A stretch of 64,000 nucleotides of DNA from positions 1-64,000 of the forward strand of contig NZ_JAPDRJ010000006.1 in NCBI RefSeq assembly GCF_040706535.1, written 5' to 3'. The notes below the pieces were generated by a model. The model did not search any database, had not been told where the DNA came from, and saw only the letters and a program-made list of their open reading frames with translations. Made by a program: the position numbers and the translations under genes. Below, in pieces: positions 49,579 through 59,739 of this stretch (positions are counted from its first letter, which is position 1; every line of letters starts with the position of its first letter). This DNA comes from Lentisalinibacter orientalis (lineage in GTDB: Bacteria; Pseudomonadota; Gammaproteobacteria; Steroidobacterales; Woeseiaceae).

Positions 49579-52314
49579 ATGGGACGCACAGCACACAGTC
49601 TTGCGCCGGATCCCGAGGGCAGAAAGCCAGCGTCCGACGAAGACCGCCCACCGGTCAACCGGGAGCAGGTCCGACGTCTCTACGACCGGCCCCCGACCTT
49701 CACGGATTTTCTGCCCTGGGTCGAGTATCTGCCCGAGCCCCAGGCGTTTCTTTTGGAGGACGGGGCAAGCCTCGGCGCGGTCTTCGAACTCACACCGGTC
49801 GGCACCGAGGCCCGGACCCCGGCATTCATGAGCGAGTTGAGAGACGCGGTCCAGACCGCCCTTACAGAGGCCATTCCCGAACTCGATGAGGCGCCCTGGA
49901 TCCTGCAGGTCTATGTCCAGGACGATCCCAGCCTTGGCGAGCTGATCGACGCCCTCGGGCGCTACGCATCCCCCGAACCCGGGTCCTATGGCGAGTTCTA
50001 CCAGCGCCTTTTCCAGGACCACTGCGCGCGTATCACACAACCGGGCGGGCTGTTCACCGACCGGGCCGTCAACGGTGCGCCCTGGCAGGGCCAGATCCGC
50101 CGGGTCCGCGCCGTCCTATACCGCCGGCTCAACACCAAAGGCCGACTCCCACCCCCGGAGTCCCTCGAGGCCGAACTTCAGGATGTCGCCACCCAATGGG
50201 TCGCCGCCCTGGCCGCAGCGGGCATCCGGGCGCGACGGCTTTCAGGGTCTGATTTCTATGCCTGGCTCCTGCCCTGGCTCAACCCAAGAACCGATCTGGC
50301 CGACGCCGACCGGCTCGTAGACGTCGCTCCCTATCCAGGCGATCGGGATCTGCCCTTCGGCTACGACTTCGCCGAAGCCCTGACGCTGTCACTGCCTCGC
50401 TCAGAAGAGGCGACCGGGACCTGGTGGTTCGACGGGCTGCCGCACACCGTGGTGAGCATCCAGGGACTGCGCCGGGCGCCCGAGATCGGCCACATGACCG
50501 CCGAGCGGACGGTGGGCGACCAGGTCTACTCCCTGTTCGACCGCCTGCCTGAGCACACGATCATGGCGATGACCCTCATCATCCGGCCCCAGGACAGCGT
50601 GCGCAGCCACGTCGGTATCGTGAAACGCGCCTCGGTGGGCGACTCGGCGGAGGCCGCGCTCACCCGGGAGGATGCCGAGGCCGTCGAGCGGGAGATGGCG
50701 CAGGGCAACAAGCTCTATCCCTGCAGTCTCGCCTTCTACGTGCGCGGCGAAGATCTCGCCTCCCTGCAGCTGCGACTGAATCAACTCCATGCGCTGCTGC
50801 TCCCGAATGGTCTTCAGCCCATCACCCGGGAGGGCGATCTCCTGGCCCTGGACAGCTACATCCGCCATCTCCCCATGGCCTACGATCCCCATCTCGACCG
50901 GAAGAGCCGCCGCTCGCGGCTGATCTTCTCCCGGCATATTGCGAACCTCCTGCCGGTCTACGGCCGCTCCCGCGGCACCGATCATCCGGGTCTGGTGTTC
51001 TTTAACCGGGGTGCCGAACCCCTGACCTTCGATCCCCTGCATCGCGACGATCGCAAGAAGAACGCCCACATGCTGATTCTGGGGCCAACAGGGGCGGGCA
51101 AATCGGCACTTCTCGTCTATCTCCTGCAGCAGATGGCCGCGGTCCACCGCCCGCGGATCTTCATCATCGAGGCTGGCGGCTCGTTCTCCCTGCTGGGTCA
51201 GCATTTCGCCGCCCAGCGCCTGAGCGTGAATCAGGTCACCCTGAATCCGGGCACCGACGTGAGCCTGCCGCCCTTCGCCGATGCCTTGAAACTCCTCAAT
51301 CCCGGGGTCCTGCGGACGGCAGAGACTGGCTTCGATCTTGCCGAGGCGGACGCGGACGAGGAGGAGGGCGACGGCAGGGACGTGCTGGGCGAAATGGAGA
51401 TCGCCGCGCGCATCATGATCACCGGCGGCGATGAACGGGAAGATGCCCGCATGAGCCGCGCCGATCGCCTGCTCATCCGCCAGGCGATCCTCCAGGCAGC
51501 GCGATCGGTTCGAACGACAGGCGCCGACCAGGTCCTGACCCGAGACGTCGTCGCCGCGCTCAGCTGGATCTCCCGGGATCCGGAGCTGCCGGAACACCGC
51601 CGCCACCGGGCGCTGGAGATGGCCGATGGCCTGGAGCTCTTCTGCTCAGGCCTTGCCGGACACTTCTTCGACCGCCCCGGCACCCCCTGGCCGGAAAGCG
51701 ATGTCACCATCCTCGAGATGGGCATCCTCGCCCGGGAAGGCTACGAGGACCAGCTGACCGTGGCCTACATTTCCATGATGAGCCACATCAATGCGCTGGT
51801 GGAGCGTGAACAGCACGAGGCCCGTCCCACGCTGGTCGTGACCGACGAGGGCCACATCATCACCACCAATCCGCTCCTGGCCCGCTACGTGGTGAAGATC
51901 ACCAAGATGTGGCGAAAACTCGGCGCCTGGTTCTGGATCGCCACCCAGAATCTCGCTGACTTCCCCGATGCCAGCCGCAAGATGCTGAACATGATGGAGT
52001 GGTGGCTCTGTCTGGTCATGCCCAAGGAAGAGGTCGAGCAGATCGCCCGCTTCAAGGAACTGACCGCCGAGCAACGAAGTCTGCTCCTCTCCGCCCGCAA
52101 GGAGCCCGGCAAATACGTCGAAGGCGTGGTCCTGTCCGATAACCTGGAAGCGCTCTTCCGGAACGTCCCACCACCCCTCTCTCTGGCGCTCGCCATGACC
52201 GAGAAGCACGAAAAAGCCGAACGTGCCCGGCTCATGCGTGAGCACGGCTGCAGCGAACTCGAGGCTGTACAGCGGATTGCTGACCGGATCGCTGCCGATC
52301 GGAGCGACGCATGA
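49579..52314 (+). CDS. TraC-like conjugative ATPase (TIGR03744, VirB4 type)
   Basis: A 911-residue ATPase, full length for the family. The N-terminal domain opens PPTFTDFLPWVEYLPEPQAF and leads to a C-terminal RecA-like domain: Walker A GPTGAGKS at 502-509 after KNAHMLIL, a Walker B-like TLVVTDEGHIITTNPLLARY, and WFWIATQNLADFPDASRKML. It energises assembly of the mating apparatus at the inner membrane. An acidic insert (EADADEEEGDGRD) lies at about 591-603. Confidence 0.9.
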   Translation: MGRTAHSLAPDPEGRKPASDEDRPPVNREQVRRLYDRPPTFTDFLPWVEYLPEPQAFLLEDGASLGAVFELTPVGTEARTPAFMSELRDAVQTALTEAIPELDEAPWILQVYVQDDPSLGELIDALGRYASPEPGSYGEFYQRLFQDHCARITQPGGLFTDRAVNGAPWQGQIRRVRAVLYRRLNTKGRLPPPESLEAELQDVATQWVAALAAAGIRARRLSGSDFYAWLLPWLNPRTDLADADRLVDVAPYPGDRDLPFGYDFAEALTLSLPRSEEATGTWWFDGLPHTVVSIQGLRRAPEIGHMTAERTVGDQVYSLFDRLPEHTIMAMTLIIRPQDSVRSHVGIVKRASVGDSAEAALTREDAEAVEREMAQGNKLYPCSLAFYVRGEDLASLQLRLNQLHALLLPNGLQPITREGDLLALDSYIRHLPMAYDPHLDRKSRRSRLIFSRHIANLLPVYGRSRGTDHPGLVFFNRGAEPLTFDPLHRDDRKKNAHMLILGPTGAGKSALLVYLLQQMAAVHRPRIFIIEAGGSFSLLGQHFAAQRLSVNQVTLNPGTDVSLPPFADALKLLNPGVLRTAETGFDLAEADADEEEGDGRDVLGEMEIAARIMITGGDEREDARMSRADRLLIRQAILQAARSVRTTGADQVLTRDVVAALSWISRDPELPEHRRHRALEMADGLELFCSGLAGHFFDRPGTPWPESDVTILEMGILAREGYEDQLTVAYISMMSHINALVEREQHEARPTLVVTDEGHIITTNPLLARYVVKITKMWRKLGAWFWIATQNLADFPDASRKMLNMMEWWLCLVMPKEEVEQIARFKELTAEQRSLLLSARKEPGKYVEGVVLSDNLEALFRNVPPPLSLALAMTEKHEKAERARLMREHGCSELEAVQRIADRIAADRSDA

Positions 52315-52396
52315 CCGACTGCGCCGGCCAGCACCCCCTGAACCAGGGACACGCCACGTGGCGTTCGCCCGGGCAAAACGTGCCTGGAGACAGCTC

Positions 52397-52837
52397 GTGA
52401 TGATCCTCTGGCACCAACTGCTGCTGTGGATGCTGTTCGGACCGCTGGCAACGAGCTTTCCGGCAGAGGCCGCGTCCTCGATCCGCATGGAGATCTTCGC
52501 TACATCCGACACCTGGATTCCCGATCCGCCGCCTGAGGTCACACTAACCGTCTACCGGTTCGACGGCCTCCGCGCGCTGGAAACGCAGCTGTCAGCTGAG
52601 CTGCCGGCCGATCCCGAAACCGCAACGGCAGAAGCCGCCCAGCGCATTCGCCGGCTCCAGGCAGACGATTTTGGGCGGGCGGAGGAGGCCGCACGCGGTC
52701 TTTCGCGGGCCCTGGAACTCGGTATCGACCGCTATCCAGCCATGGTCATCGAGGAGCAAGTGATCCTGTATGGCCTCCGCGATCCGGGGGTCGCCCTCGA
52801 TCGCTACCGCACGTGGCGAGTGGAGACCGACCGATGA
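52397..52837 (+). CDS. ICE protein TIGR03757 (TrbC/TraW-like, thioredoxin-related)
   Basis: A protein of about 146 residues with a signal segment (LLLWMLFGPLATSFPAEA). The mature part has RMEIFATSDTWIPDPPPEVT, VYRFDGLRALETQLSAELPA and ALELGIDRYPAMVIEEQVIL, the TIGR03757 pattern. The start is GTG 52397 or ATG 52400, both after GGAGA; the frame is open much further upstream inside the TraC gene. It overlaps the next gene by four bases. Confidence 0.82.
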   Translation: MMILWHQLLLWMLFGPLATSFPAEAASSIRMEIFATSDTWIPDPPPEVTLTVYRFDGLRALETQLSAELPADPETATAEAAQRIRRLQADDFGRAEEAARGLSRALELGIDRYPAMVIEEQVILYGLRDPGVALDRYRTWRVETDR

Positions 52838-53865
52838 CACGAAATCCCGTGCGCGCCATCATCGCCCTCGTCGCCATCCTTGGCTCCTGGTCCCCGTCAC
52901 CGGTCAGAGCGGCGGCCATTACAACGCCCGAAATCGTCGCCCAGACAACGGAGGCGGCGCTTACCTGTGCCAAATGGACACCTGTCGGCGTCTGCTTCTG
53001 GCTGCGCTGCTCGCTCGCCGGCTGCGACGTTCGAAGCTCACTCAAAGTCGGCCACTACAACCCGGATCTCGTGGTGAGCGTCTACAACGAGCTCGGCGGC
53101 AACCCCTGGACCGAGATGAGATTGACGCTGGGCCGCATCCAGCAGCTGGCCGCGCAGCGGCTCCTCGGCCACTTGCTACCGGTGCCGATCGACAGCGCCG
53201 GCAACCGGACCGAGGTCACAGCGACCCGGAAAGACCACCGCAATCTCGTCTTCCGGGAGACGGATGCGATCGGCCATCCGCTGAGCGATTTTTCCGGGAT
53301 CCTGGCTGGGGTCGGTCTCGTCTGCCGCAGCCAGGCGCGACCGTTCCGCCCCTATTTCCAGTCGGGGCTCGATGCGCTCGCCTGGCGCCAGGAGCTACCG
53401 GAGTCCCTATATCCCGCGAGTTGGATACCTGGAATTCGGGAAGTGGGCAACTGGCCGCTGCAGACCTGGGGCAATCTCTATCCCCGCACCGGTTGGACCA
53501 CCCAGGCCGAGGAGCCGAAGGCCGCCGCCCTCAATGCCCAGCGGGCCGGCGACATTGTCACTCGGACCGCCCAGCCCCACCTCTATATCCCCCTGGCCGG
53601 ACCCGCCGGCGGCCAGCGTGTCTGGGCGTCAGATGCGCTTCTAGAGGGCGACGCCGATACCGGTACCTGGCAGATGCTCGCCCCCGTCGCCGAGGGCAGC
53701 TGTGCCGTCTTCGGCCTGAACGATCTAGCCTCACCGGCCGGTTGGGCCGGCGGCCGCGTAGATCCCGCCGGCGACTACGTCTGGAACCTGTGGCGTCCCT
53801 ACCAGTGTTGCAGCGAACGCGGCCAGTGGTTCCTGGGCGACATCAACTGGATCGAGTTCCCATGA
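52834..53865 (+). CDS. ICE protein TIGR03756 (TraU-like)
   Basis: A 343-residue exported protein with a signal (IIALVAILGSWSPSPVRA). Cys-rich conserved segments follow: CAKWTPVGVCFWLRCSLAGC, KVGHYNPDLVVSVYNELGGN and NLWRPYQCCSERGQWFLGDI. It corresponds to TraU, needed for channel function. ATGA overlaps join it to both neighbours. Confidence 0.88.
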   Translation: MTRNPVRAIIALVAILGSWSPSPVRAAAITTPEIVAQTTEAALTCAKWTPVGVCFWLRCSLAGCDVRSSLKVGHYNPDLVVSVYNELGGNPWTEMRLTLGRIQQLAAQRLLGHLLPVPIDSAGNRTEVTATRKDHRNLVFRETDAIGHPLSDFSGILAGVGLVCRSQARPFRPYFQSGLDALAWRQELPESLYPASWIPGIREVGNWPLQTWGNLYPRTGWTTQAEEPKAAALNAQRAGDIVTRTAQPHLYIPLAGPAGGQRVWASDALLEGDADTGTWQMLAPVAEGSCAVFGLNDLASPAGWAGGRVDPAGDYVWNLWRPYQCCSERGQWFLGDINWIEFP

Positions 53866-55211
53866 GTTTTTTTGAGATCTTCCGCGTAGCGTGCGCCGCC
53901 ACCCTGGTTGCCTTGGGGTCCGGGATACCGTCCGCATGGGGGGCTAAAGGACCCACCGAGGACAGTCTCTGGTACTACGAGATCGGCGGTGCTGAACCCG
54001 TCTCATCGCCCGCAAACCCTTCTGTGGTTGCCGTGACGCTGGGCGGCTCGGCGCAGCTCGGTCTCGGCTACAGCTGCGGCAAGTTCGATCCGGTGCTGGC
54101 TGTCACGAACAGCCTGAACAACATCAAAACCGGCGCCGACGACATGATGGACGCCATGACCCAGGCCGCAACCTCCGCCATCGCCGCACTCCCCGCCCTG
54201 ATCCTCCAGCGTGCCAACCCCGGCCTCTACGATCTCTTCCAGAACGCGCTCTTGAAGGCCGAGGAGACCATGAAGCTCGCCACCAAGTCCTGTGAGCAGA
54301 TGGAGGCCGAGATCGCCAAGGGCAAGAACCCCTACGCGGATCTCGTCACCCTCTCCAAGGGCAATGACTGGAAAGTCCAGATGGGCATCGGCGGCAATGA
54401 TGCGGTGAGCGCCAAGGAGTCCGTGGAAGCGGCCAACGGGAGCAACGGCGTGCCCTGGATCGGCGGTCCGGCCGGTGGCGTCGACCAGCCGGTACTCCGA
54501 TTCACGGGCGATGTGGTGGAGGCAGGCTACAACATCCAGCTCAACCGTCCGATCACCGCCGAAGGTCCGGTCCCGGCCGCCGACCAAACGAGGCTCTCTG
54601 AGGTCTGGCAGACTCCAGACGACGCCAGAGACTGGGTCGTGGATGTGGTCGGCGAGAACATTGTCACCACCTGCGATACCTGCCGGAAGGACACCATCCC
54701 CGGCACGGGGCTTCTCCCCAAGCTCTACGCCGAATCCCAGACCGTCACAGCCGAACTCCAGGCCCTGGTCGCAGGCGATGCGCCACCGACCCTCGATAAT
54801 CTCGCAACCATCACTGCCCCCGGTGTTGCCGTCACCCGGCAGGTCATCGAGGCCATCCGCGAGATGCCGGCGACCGAGCAGGGCCTCATCATCGGCCGTC
54901 TGGTCTCCGAAATCAGCACCGCAAGAACCGTCGAAAAGGCGCTCTACGCCCGCCGTCTCTTGCTCTCCGGACGCCAGGTACCGGAGGTCTATGCCACCGA
55001 TGTGGCCCGCGAACACGCCGATACAGCCATCGCAGAACTCGACCGGGAAATCGACAACCTGCTTTTTGAAACCCGCGTCCGCCGGGAAGTGGTCTCCGAC
55101 AGCATAACCGTCCTCCTCCGCCGTGCCGCAGCCCGCCGCCAGGCCTCGCTCCAGATCCCGGAAACCGGCCCCATCGATCCGCGGCCGCTTCAGAACGGTC
55201 GGGTGGAGTAG
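53862..55211 (+). CDS. ICE protein TIGR03755 (TraH-like)
   Basis: A 449-residue exported protein with a signal segment (ACAATLVALGSGIPSAWG). Conserved segments include YYEIGGAEPVSSPANPSVVA, LGLGYSCGKFDPVLAVTNSL and CEQMEAEIAKGKNPYADLVT. The C-terminal third is helical (REHADTAIAELDREIDNLLF). It matches the TraH-like role in pilus assembly at the outer side of the channel. A frame starting at 52770 reads through the TraU gene and is not the real start. Confidence 0.85.
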   Translation: MSFFEIFRVACAATLVALGSGIPSAWGAKGPTEDSLWYYEIGGAEPVSSPANPSVVAVTLGGSAQLGLGYSCGKFDPVLAVTNSLNNIKTGADDMMDAMTQAATSAIAALPALILQRANPGLYDLFQNALLKAEETMKLATKSCEQMEAEIAKGKNPYADLVTLSKGNDWKVQMGIGGNDAVSAKESVEAANGSNGVPWIGGPAGGVDQPVLRFTGDVVEAGYNIQLNRPITAEGPVPAADQTRLSEVWQTPDDARDWVVDVVGENIVTTCDTCRKDTIPGTGLLPKLYAESQTVTAELQALVAGDAPPTLDNLATITAPGVAVTRQVIEAIREMPATEQGLIIGRLVSEISTARTVEKALYARRLLLSGRQVPEVYATDVAREHADTAIAELDREIDNLLFETRVRREVVSDSITVLLRRAAARRQASLQIPETGPIDPRPLQNGRVE

Positions 55212-55217
55212 GGGAGT

Positions 55218-55571
55218 ATGCGCCGACGCTGGTTCTTCTTTCTGCTGCTCACAGCCATTGCCGGCGTGCTGCTCGTCGGTGGCGCACTCTGGCAGACGGT
55301 CAATGTCAGCTCGCTAAGCGCAGTCGCGCAGCAGGTCGACGCTACCAAGCCCTACCTGGTCGCGATACGTCTGACGCTGATCGGAGTTCTGGCCATTACC
55401 CGGCCGTACTGGTCAGCCTGGACCGGCCGATCCGAGCGCTGGAACCAGGATCAAAGTGCAGAGTGGCAGGCACTTCGGTGGCGTGTCGTGGGTTGGCTTG
55501 TCGCCATCGAACTCATCATCGGACAGGACCTCCTGGCGAAGCTCATCGAGGCCACGACGGATATCGCATGA
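55218..55571 (+). CDS. Small ICE membrane protein (117 aa)
   Basis: The protein has membrane helices at WFFFLLLTAIAGVLLVGGAL and near VAIRLTLIGVLAI and WLVAIELIIGQDLLA. Conserved-looking SLSAVAQQVDATKPYLVAIR and NQDQSAEWQALRWRVVGWLV suggest a known ICE family of small proteins before TraG, but I cannot name the domain. It overlaps the TraG start by four bases. Confidence 0.7.
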   Translation: MRRRWFFFLLLTAIAGVLLVGGALWQTVNVSSLSAVAQQVDATKPYLVAIRLTLIGVLAITRPYWSAWTGRSERWNQDQSAEWQALRWRVVGWLVAIELIIGQDLLAKLIEATTDIA

Positions 55572-57139
55572 GCGTCGACAGCCATCTGGAGCTGTTCACG
55601 ACGCTCTTCGGCTGGGCGTTCTACGGCGTCCTCTGGGACGTACTCGTCGCCACCGGGATTGTCTATCTGCCGTTTCTCGGGATCCTGATCGACAACTGGC
55701 GAGAACCGGCCCAGGGCGGGGAGTTCGGGACGGTCACGGGACTTTCCCTCCGCCGTATGGAGATCGAGCTGTTCCTGGCGCTCCTTGTTGTCGTCCTCGC
55801 CGGCCAACCGGCCGCGCTGACTCCGCTCGACGCCGGAATGCTGAGCTATGAACCGCAACCCACATTGGCGGATCCGGACCCCGAAACGGCTACTGTGGCG
55901 GATCCGCAAAGCACATACGGGACGGACGGATTCGCCGGCTCGCCAGCCACGGTCAATATCCCGATCTGGTGGTACGGCGTCATTGCGCTCAGTTCTGGCT
56001 TCAATCATGCGGTCGTTGCAGGCCTGCCGACAGCGGGCGATCTCCGGACCTACGAGCAGCAGGCGCGCCTTGCCACCATCGCCGATCCGCGTCTGCGGCA
56101 GGAGGTCAGTGATTTTTTCAGCCACTGCTATGTGCCGGCGCGCTCAAAGTATCAGTCTGAGAGGCCGGGAAACCCTCAGGTGGAGGGGCTCCTGGAAACC
56201 TATGGAAGCGACGACCCCGATTGGCTCGGCTCTCATATCTATCGTGAGGTCCCCGGTTACTACGATAGCCTGCGTCCGACCAACACGATAACCGACTGGC
56301 CGTACGACCCAGCGAGAGACACTGAATACGATGTAGATGAAGCACCGCTCTGGGGCCGACCGACCTGTCAGCAGTGGTGGGGCGATCCGGATCAGGGGCT
56401 GCGGCAGAAGCTCATTGCAGAAGCGGACTTTACGTCCGGGGGACTGTCAGGCCTCGTGCTGGCAATTGCGCCTGCATTGGCGGGAGAGAATCAGCGGGAC
56501 GCAGTAGCAAAGACGATCCTGAACAATGCTCCGCCAATCTGGTCGAGCAATGAGCTCGTAGCCGGAAATACCGCCACGACGGGCTGGCGAGCGACCCTTG
56601 AGAACGCCATTAAGGGTGGATTAGCAGCTGGGGGAACCATTACCGCGTCAGCGCTATTCGCGGTAACGATGACCGCAGTCCTGCAGGCGCTTCCGATGGC
56701 TCAAGCGCTGATGCTCCTTGGGATCTATTCGCTGCTGCCGATGGTAGTCGTCCTTTCGCGGTATTCGCTCTCAATGATGGTCATCGGAGCGATGGCGATA
56801 TTCACGATCAAGTTCTGGAGCGTTCTCTGGTATTTGGCGCAGTGGGTGGATCAGAACCTGATCGGCGCCATGTACCCGGACGTGAGTGTGTTCCTGCAGA
56901 TCTTCGCCAATCCCGGCGAGCATGACGCCAAGCGCATGCTCCTGAACATGATCACCACTAGCCTGTATGTAGGATTACCGCTGCTTTGGAGCGGAATGAT
57001 GGCGTGGGCGGGCGTTAAGATCGGACGGTCTGTGGATGCAGCTGCAACCCCTCTTCAACGTCCTGGACGGGATTCAGGGCAGAGCGCTAGTGGTGCCGCT
57101 AAGGCACTGTTTGGCAGAGGCGTGAGTACGCGCCGCTAA
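55568..57139 (+). CDS. TraG N-terminal-like conjugal transfer protein
   Basis: A 523-residue inner-membrane protein. Its start (FTTLFGWAFYGVLWDVLVAT) and GEFGTVTGLSLRRMEIELFL match TraG N-terminal-like proteins of this ICE class. A large polar domain follows (SDFFSHCYVPARSKYQ, DWLGSHIYREVPGYYDSLRP, CQQWWGDPDQGLRQKLIAEA). C-terminal membrane helices include ALFAVTMTAVLQALPMAQAL. It helps mating-pair stabilisation. It ends the mating-pair-formation series; the gene beyond is on the opposite strand. Confidence 0.87.
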   Translation: MSVDSHLELFTTLFGWAFYGVLWDVLVATGIVYLPFLGILIDNWREPAQGGEFGTVTGLSLRRMEIELFLALLVVVLAGQPAALTPLDAGMLSYEPQPTLADPDPETATVADPQSTYGTDGFAGSPATVNIPIWWYGVIALSSGFNHAVVAGLPTAGDLRTYEQQARLATIADPRLRQEVSDFFSHCYVPARSKYQSERPGNPQVEGLLETYGSDDPDWLGSHIYREVPGYYDSLRPTNTITDWPYDPARDTEYDVDEAPLWGRPTCQQWWGDPDQGLRQKLIAEADFTSGGLSGLVLAIAPALAGENQRDAVAKTILNNAPPIWSSNELVAGNTATTGWRATLENAIKGGLAAGGTITASALFAVTMTAVLQALPMAQALMLLGIYSLLPMVVVLSRYSLSMMVIGAMAIFTIKFWSVLWYLAQWVDQNLIGAMYPDVSVFLQIFANPGEHDAKRMLLNMITTSLYVGLPLLWSGMMAWAGVKIGRSVDAAATPLQRPGRDSGQSASGAAKALFGRGVSTRR

Positions 57140-57351
57140 TCCTTGCCGTACCAACCGTAAGGGTCGGTCCCATCGTCCAATCGCCCAGTACGGTAATTAA
57201 GGACACCCCCGATGTCCGTGGAGCCGTCATTCTGCTGGTTTAATCGCTCACCGTCGCTCGCAACTGAAAGTATGAAGTGTAACGCCTGAGCTGCGGCGGC
57301 CAAAAAAATGGTAGTGGGGCCGGCGCCTGCTCGAGCGTCTATGCGGTTCAC
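57136..57351 (-). CDS. Small hypothetical ICE protein (71 aa)
   Basis: It begins MNRIDARAGAGPTTIFLAAA and ends GRLDDGTDPYGWYGKD. The stop overlaps the TraG stop by four bases, on the opposite strand. The C-terminal DGTDP...GWY pattern recalls short conserved proteins at the end of such transfer modules, but I cannot name the family. The function is unknown. Confidence 0.5.
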   Translation of the reverse strand: MNRIDARAGAGPTTIFLAAAAQALHFILSVASDGERLNQQNDGSTDIGGVLNYRTGRLDDGTDPYGWYGKD

Positions 57352-57714
57352 TGAAATCCTCCGTAGCCTACGACGCTACAATAGCGCAGGCCGGTAATTT
57401 CGTCTACCGGTTGGAAAAGATGAGCAAGCGAAGAGTTCCCATAGGCAGAATAGTCCCGAAGAATCTAGATCAGACCCGATGAACCGATCTCGGGAGTTCT
57501 GTTCACCCGAGAGCAGGATGTCAGAGAAGGTGACTTCAAGAGAGTAGGTCAGACTGTTATTGGCCTTGGCAAACGTGACCAGAATTACTAATTTTGTTCA
57601 CTCGTGACCGAATGGACACGCTTGGGAAGCCAGAATTCTTCTTTTGATTTGGCGCACGCAACGGTTGTGATGACCGTTAAAGGGTCACAAACAACACATC
57701 ACGGGGAGGGGACG
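57352..57714. other. Intergenic region before the restriction-modification operon
   Basis: About 360 bases, less GC-rich than the ICE core. CTCGGG (near 57490) and CCCGAG (near 57507) form a short hairpin. Frames here are too short to call. The hsdMSR promoter is probably in this segment; I could not fix it. Confidence 0.4.
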
Positions 57715-59739
57715 ATGGCGAAGGCCAGTACCGATAATCAGAATTTGAGTTCGTTCGTCTGGTCGATCGCGGAAATCCTCCGGGGCGACTTCAAGCAGTC
57801 TGAATACGGAAAGGTCGTCCTCCCGTTTGTCGTGCTCCGTCGCCTGGACTGTATTCTCGAGCCCACCAAGCAGGCGGTGCTCGACGCCGCTAAAAGTCTG
57901 CCGGCCGATGTGGATGAGGCAACCCGTGACATGATCCTGTTCGAGGCCGCCGGCGAAAAAATCCGCGTCTACAACCTGTCGGGTTTCACGTTTGAGAAGC
58001 TGAAAGGGCAGGATCCCGGCCAGCTCCATCAGAATCTCGTGGACTACATTACGAATTTTTCCAGCAATGTCACTGACATATTCCTCGACAAATTTCTCTT
58101 CACCGACCAGCTGAAGCGGCTTAATGATGCCGGGACGCTCTGGAATGTCTTTGAGCGGTTCACGGAGATCGATCTCCACCCCGACACAATCTCCAATACG
58201 GAGATGGGGTATCTGTTTGAGGAACTGATTCGCCGGTTTTCGGAGATTTCAAACGAAACGGCGGGTGAGCACTTTACGCCCAGGGAGGTCGTTCGCCTTA
58301 TTGTCGAGCTCCTGATCGCCAATGATGACGCCAAGCTGACGGGGCGCGGCATTATCCGCCAGGTCTACGATCCGGCATGCGGAACCGGCGGCATGCTCGC
58401 CCTGACGGAGGAAGCCCTGCGGGAGTTCAATCCGTCGATTCGTGTGGAGCTCTTTGGCCAGGAGTTGAACCCGGAGTCGTTCGCGATCTGTAAATCCGAC
58501 ATGCTTGTGACCGGTCACAATCCCGAGCACATCGCCTTTGGGAACACGCTGACTCAGGACGCCCACGCCGACAAGAAATTCCACTATATGCTGTCCAATC
58601 CGCCTTACGGTGTGGATTGGAAAAAGTACAAGGATCCGATCAAAGAAGAAGCCGAAACGATGGGTTTTGACGGCCGCTTCGGTGCCGGCACACCGCGAGT
58701 ATCCGACGGCCAGCTCCTCTTCCTGCAGCACATGATTTCCAAGATGCGGGACGATGAGGCTGGCTCCCGTATCGGCATCGTTATGAACGGCTCGCCGCTG
58801 TTTACCGGGGGTGCTGGCTCCGGCGAGAGTGAGATCCGGCGCTGGATGTTGGAGAACGACTGGGTGGAGGCCATCGTCGCCCTGCCAACGGACTTGTTCT
58901 ACAACACGGGTATCCAGACCTATGTGTGGTTACTGACCAACCGCAAGCCCGAAGCGCGGCGCGGCAAGGTGCAGCTGATCGATGCGAGCGGGGAGCGATT
59001 CTGGTCGGGGATGAGGAAGTCGCTCGGCTCCAAACGACGAGAGATACCGGAAGACGCACGACACGAGATTGTGCGTATCTATGCCGATTTCCTGAATGGC
59101 GATAGCGAGGAGTCGGAGGTTTCCAAAGTATTTGACACTAGCGACTTCGGATATCGTGAGATCCGTGTCGAACGTCCCCTGAAGCTGAACTTCCAGGTCA
59201 GCGAGGAGCGGCTGGCTCGACTGGAAGAGGAGAGGGCGTTCAAGAAACTGGATCCGGAAGAGCAAGAGTCCATTAAGGCCGCCCTCGGGGCAATTGGCGA
59301 CGCTCTCTACACCGATCGGAAGACTTTCCAGAAGGCGCTCAATAAAGCGTTGAAGGACAATGGCGCGAAGATTGGGGCCCCAGTCAAGAAAGCGATCCTG
59401 GCCGCCTTGTCCGAGCGTGATGAGGATGCGGTCACCTGCACGGATAAGGACGGCAACCCGGAGCCAGATACAGATCTACGAGACCATGAACTCGTGCCGC
59501 TGAAAGAGGACTGGCGGGAATACATGGAGCGTGAGGTAAAGCCGTTCGTACCCGATGCATGGGTCGAGGAGAGTCACAAAGATGCTCGTGATAGCGGAGT
59601 CGGCCGTGTTGGCTATGAGATCAACTTCAATCGCTATTTCTACAAGTATGTGCCGCCTCGACCGATTGAGGAAATCGACGCAGAGTTAAAAGAACTCGAA
59701 GCGGAGATCGCTGGCCTTCTTAAGGAGATCGCGGCGTGA
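57715..59739 (+). CDS. hsdM: Type I restriction-modification methyltransferase subunit HsdM
   Basis: A protein of about 674 residues from ATG 57715, preceded by GGGAGGGG; the frame is open to 57604. The N-terminal helical domain (LSSFVWSIAEILRGDFKQSE) is followed by the N6-adenine methylase core: HFTPREVVRLIVEL, motif I DPACGTGGM at 219-227, and motif IV NPPYG at 295-299. The long C-terminal extension (PVKKAILAALSERDED, YEINFNRYFYKYVPPRPIEE) is usual in this subgroup. It methylates adenine at the sequence read by HsdS. It overlaps the HsdS gene by four bases. Confidence 0.95.
   Translation: MAKASTDNQNLSSFVWSIAEILRGDFKQSEYGKVVLPFVVLRRLDCILEPTKQAVLDAAKSLPADVDEATRDMILFEAAGEKIRVYNLSGFTFEKLKGQDPGQLHQNLVDYITNFSSNVTDIFLDKFLFTDQLKRLNDAGTLWNVFERFTEIDLHPDTISNTEMGYLFEELIRRFSEISNETAGEHFTPREVVRLIVELLIANDDAKLTGRGIIRQVYDPACGTGGMLALTEEALREFNPSIRVELFGQELNPESFAICKSDMLVTGHNPEHIAFGNTLTQDAHADKKFHYMLSNPPYGVDWKKYKDPIKEEAETMGFDGRFGAGTPRVSDGQLLFLQHMISKMRDDEAGSRIGIVMNGSPLFTGGAGSGESEIRRWMLENDWVEAIVALPTDLFYNTGIQTYVWLLTNRKPEARRGKVQLIDASGERFWSGMRKSLGSKRREIPEDARHEIVRIYADFLNGDSEESEVSKVFDTSDFGYREIRVERPLKLNFQVSEERLARLEEERAFKKLDPEEQESIKAALGAIGDALYTDRKTFQKALNKALKDNGAKIGAPVKKAILAALSERDEDAVTCTDKDGNPEPDTDLRDHELVPLKEDWREYMEREVKPFVPDAWVEESHKDARDSGVGRVGYEINFNRYFYKYVPPRPIEEIDAELKELEAEIAGLLKEIAA

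Noticed and set aside
52770..53861. Extension of the TraH-like gene back to 52770
   Set aside because: It reads through the TraU-like gene in another frame with Arg/Pro-rich sequence; ATG 53862 overlaps the TraU stop and starts a signal peptide.
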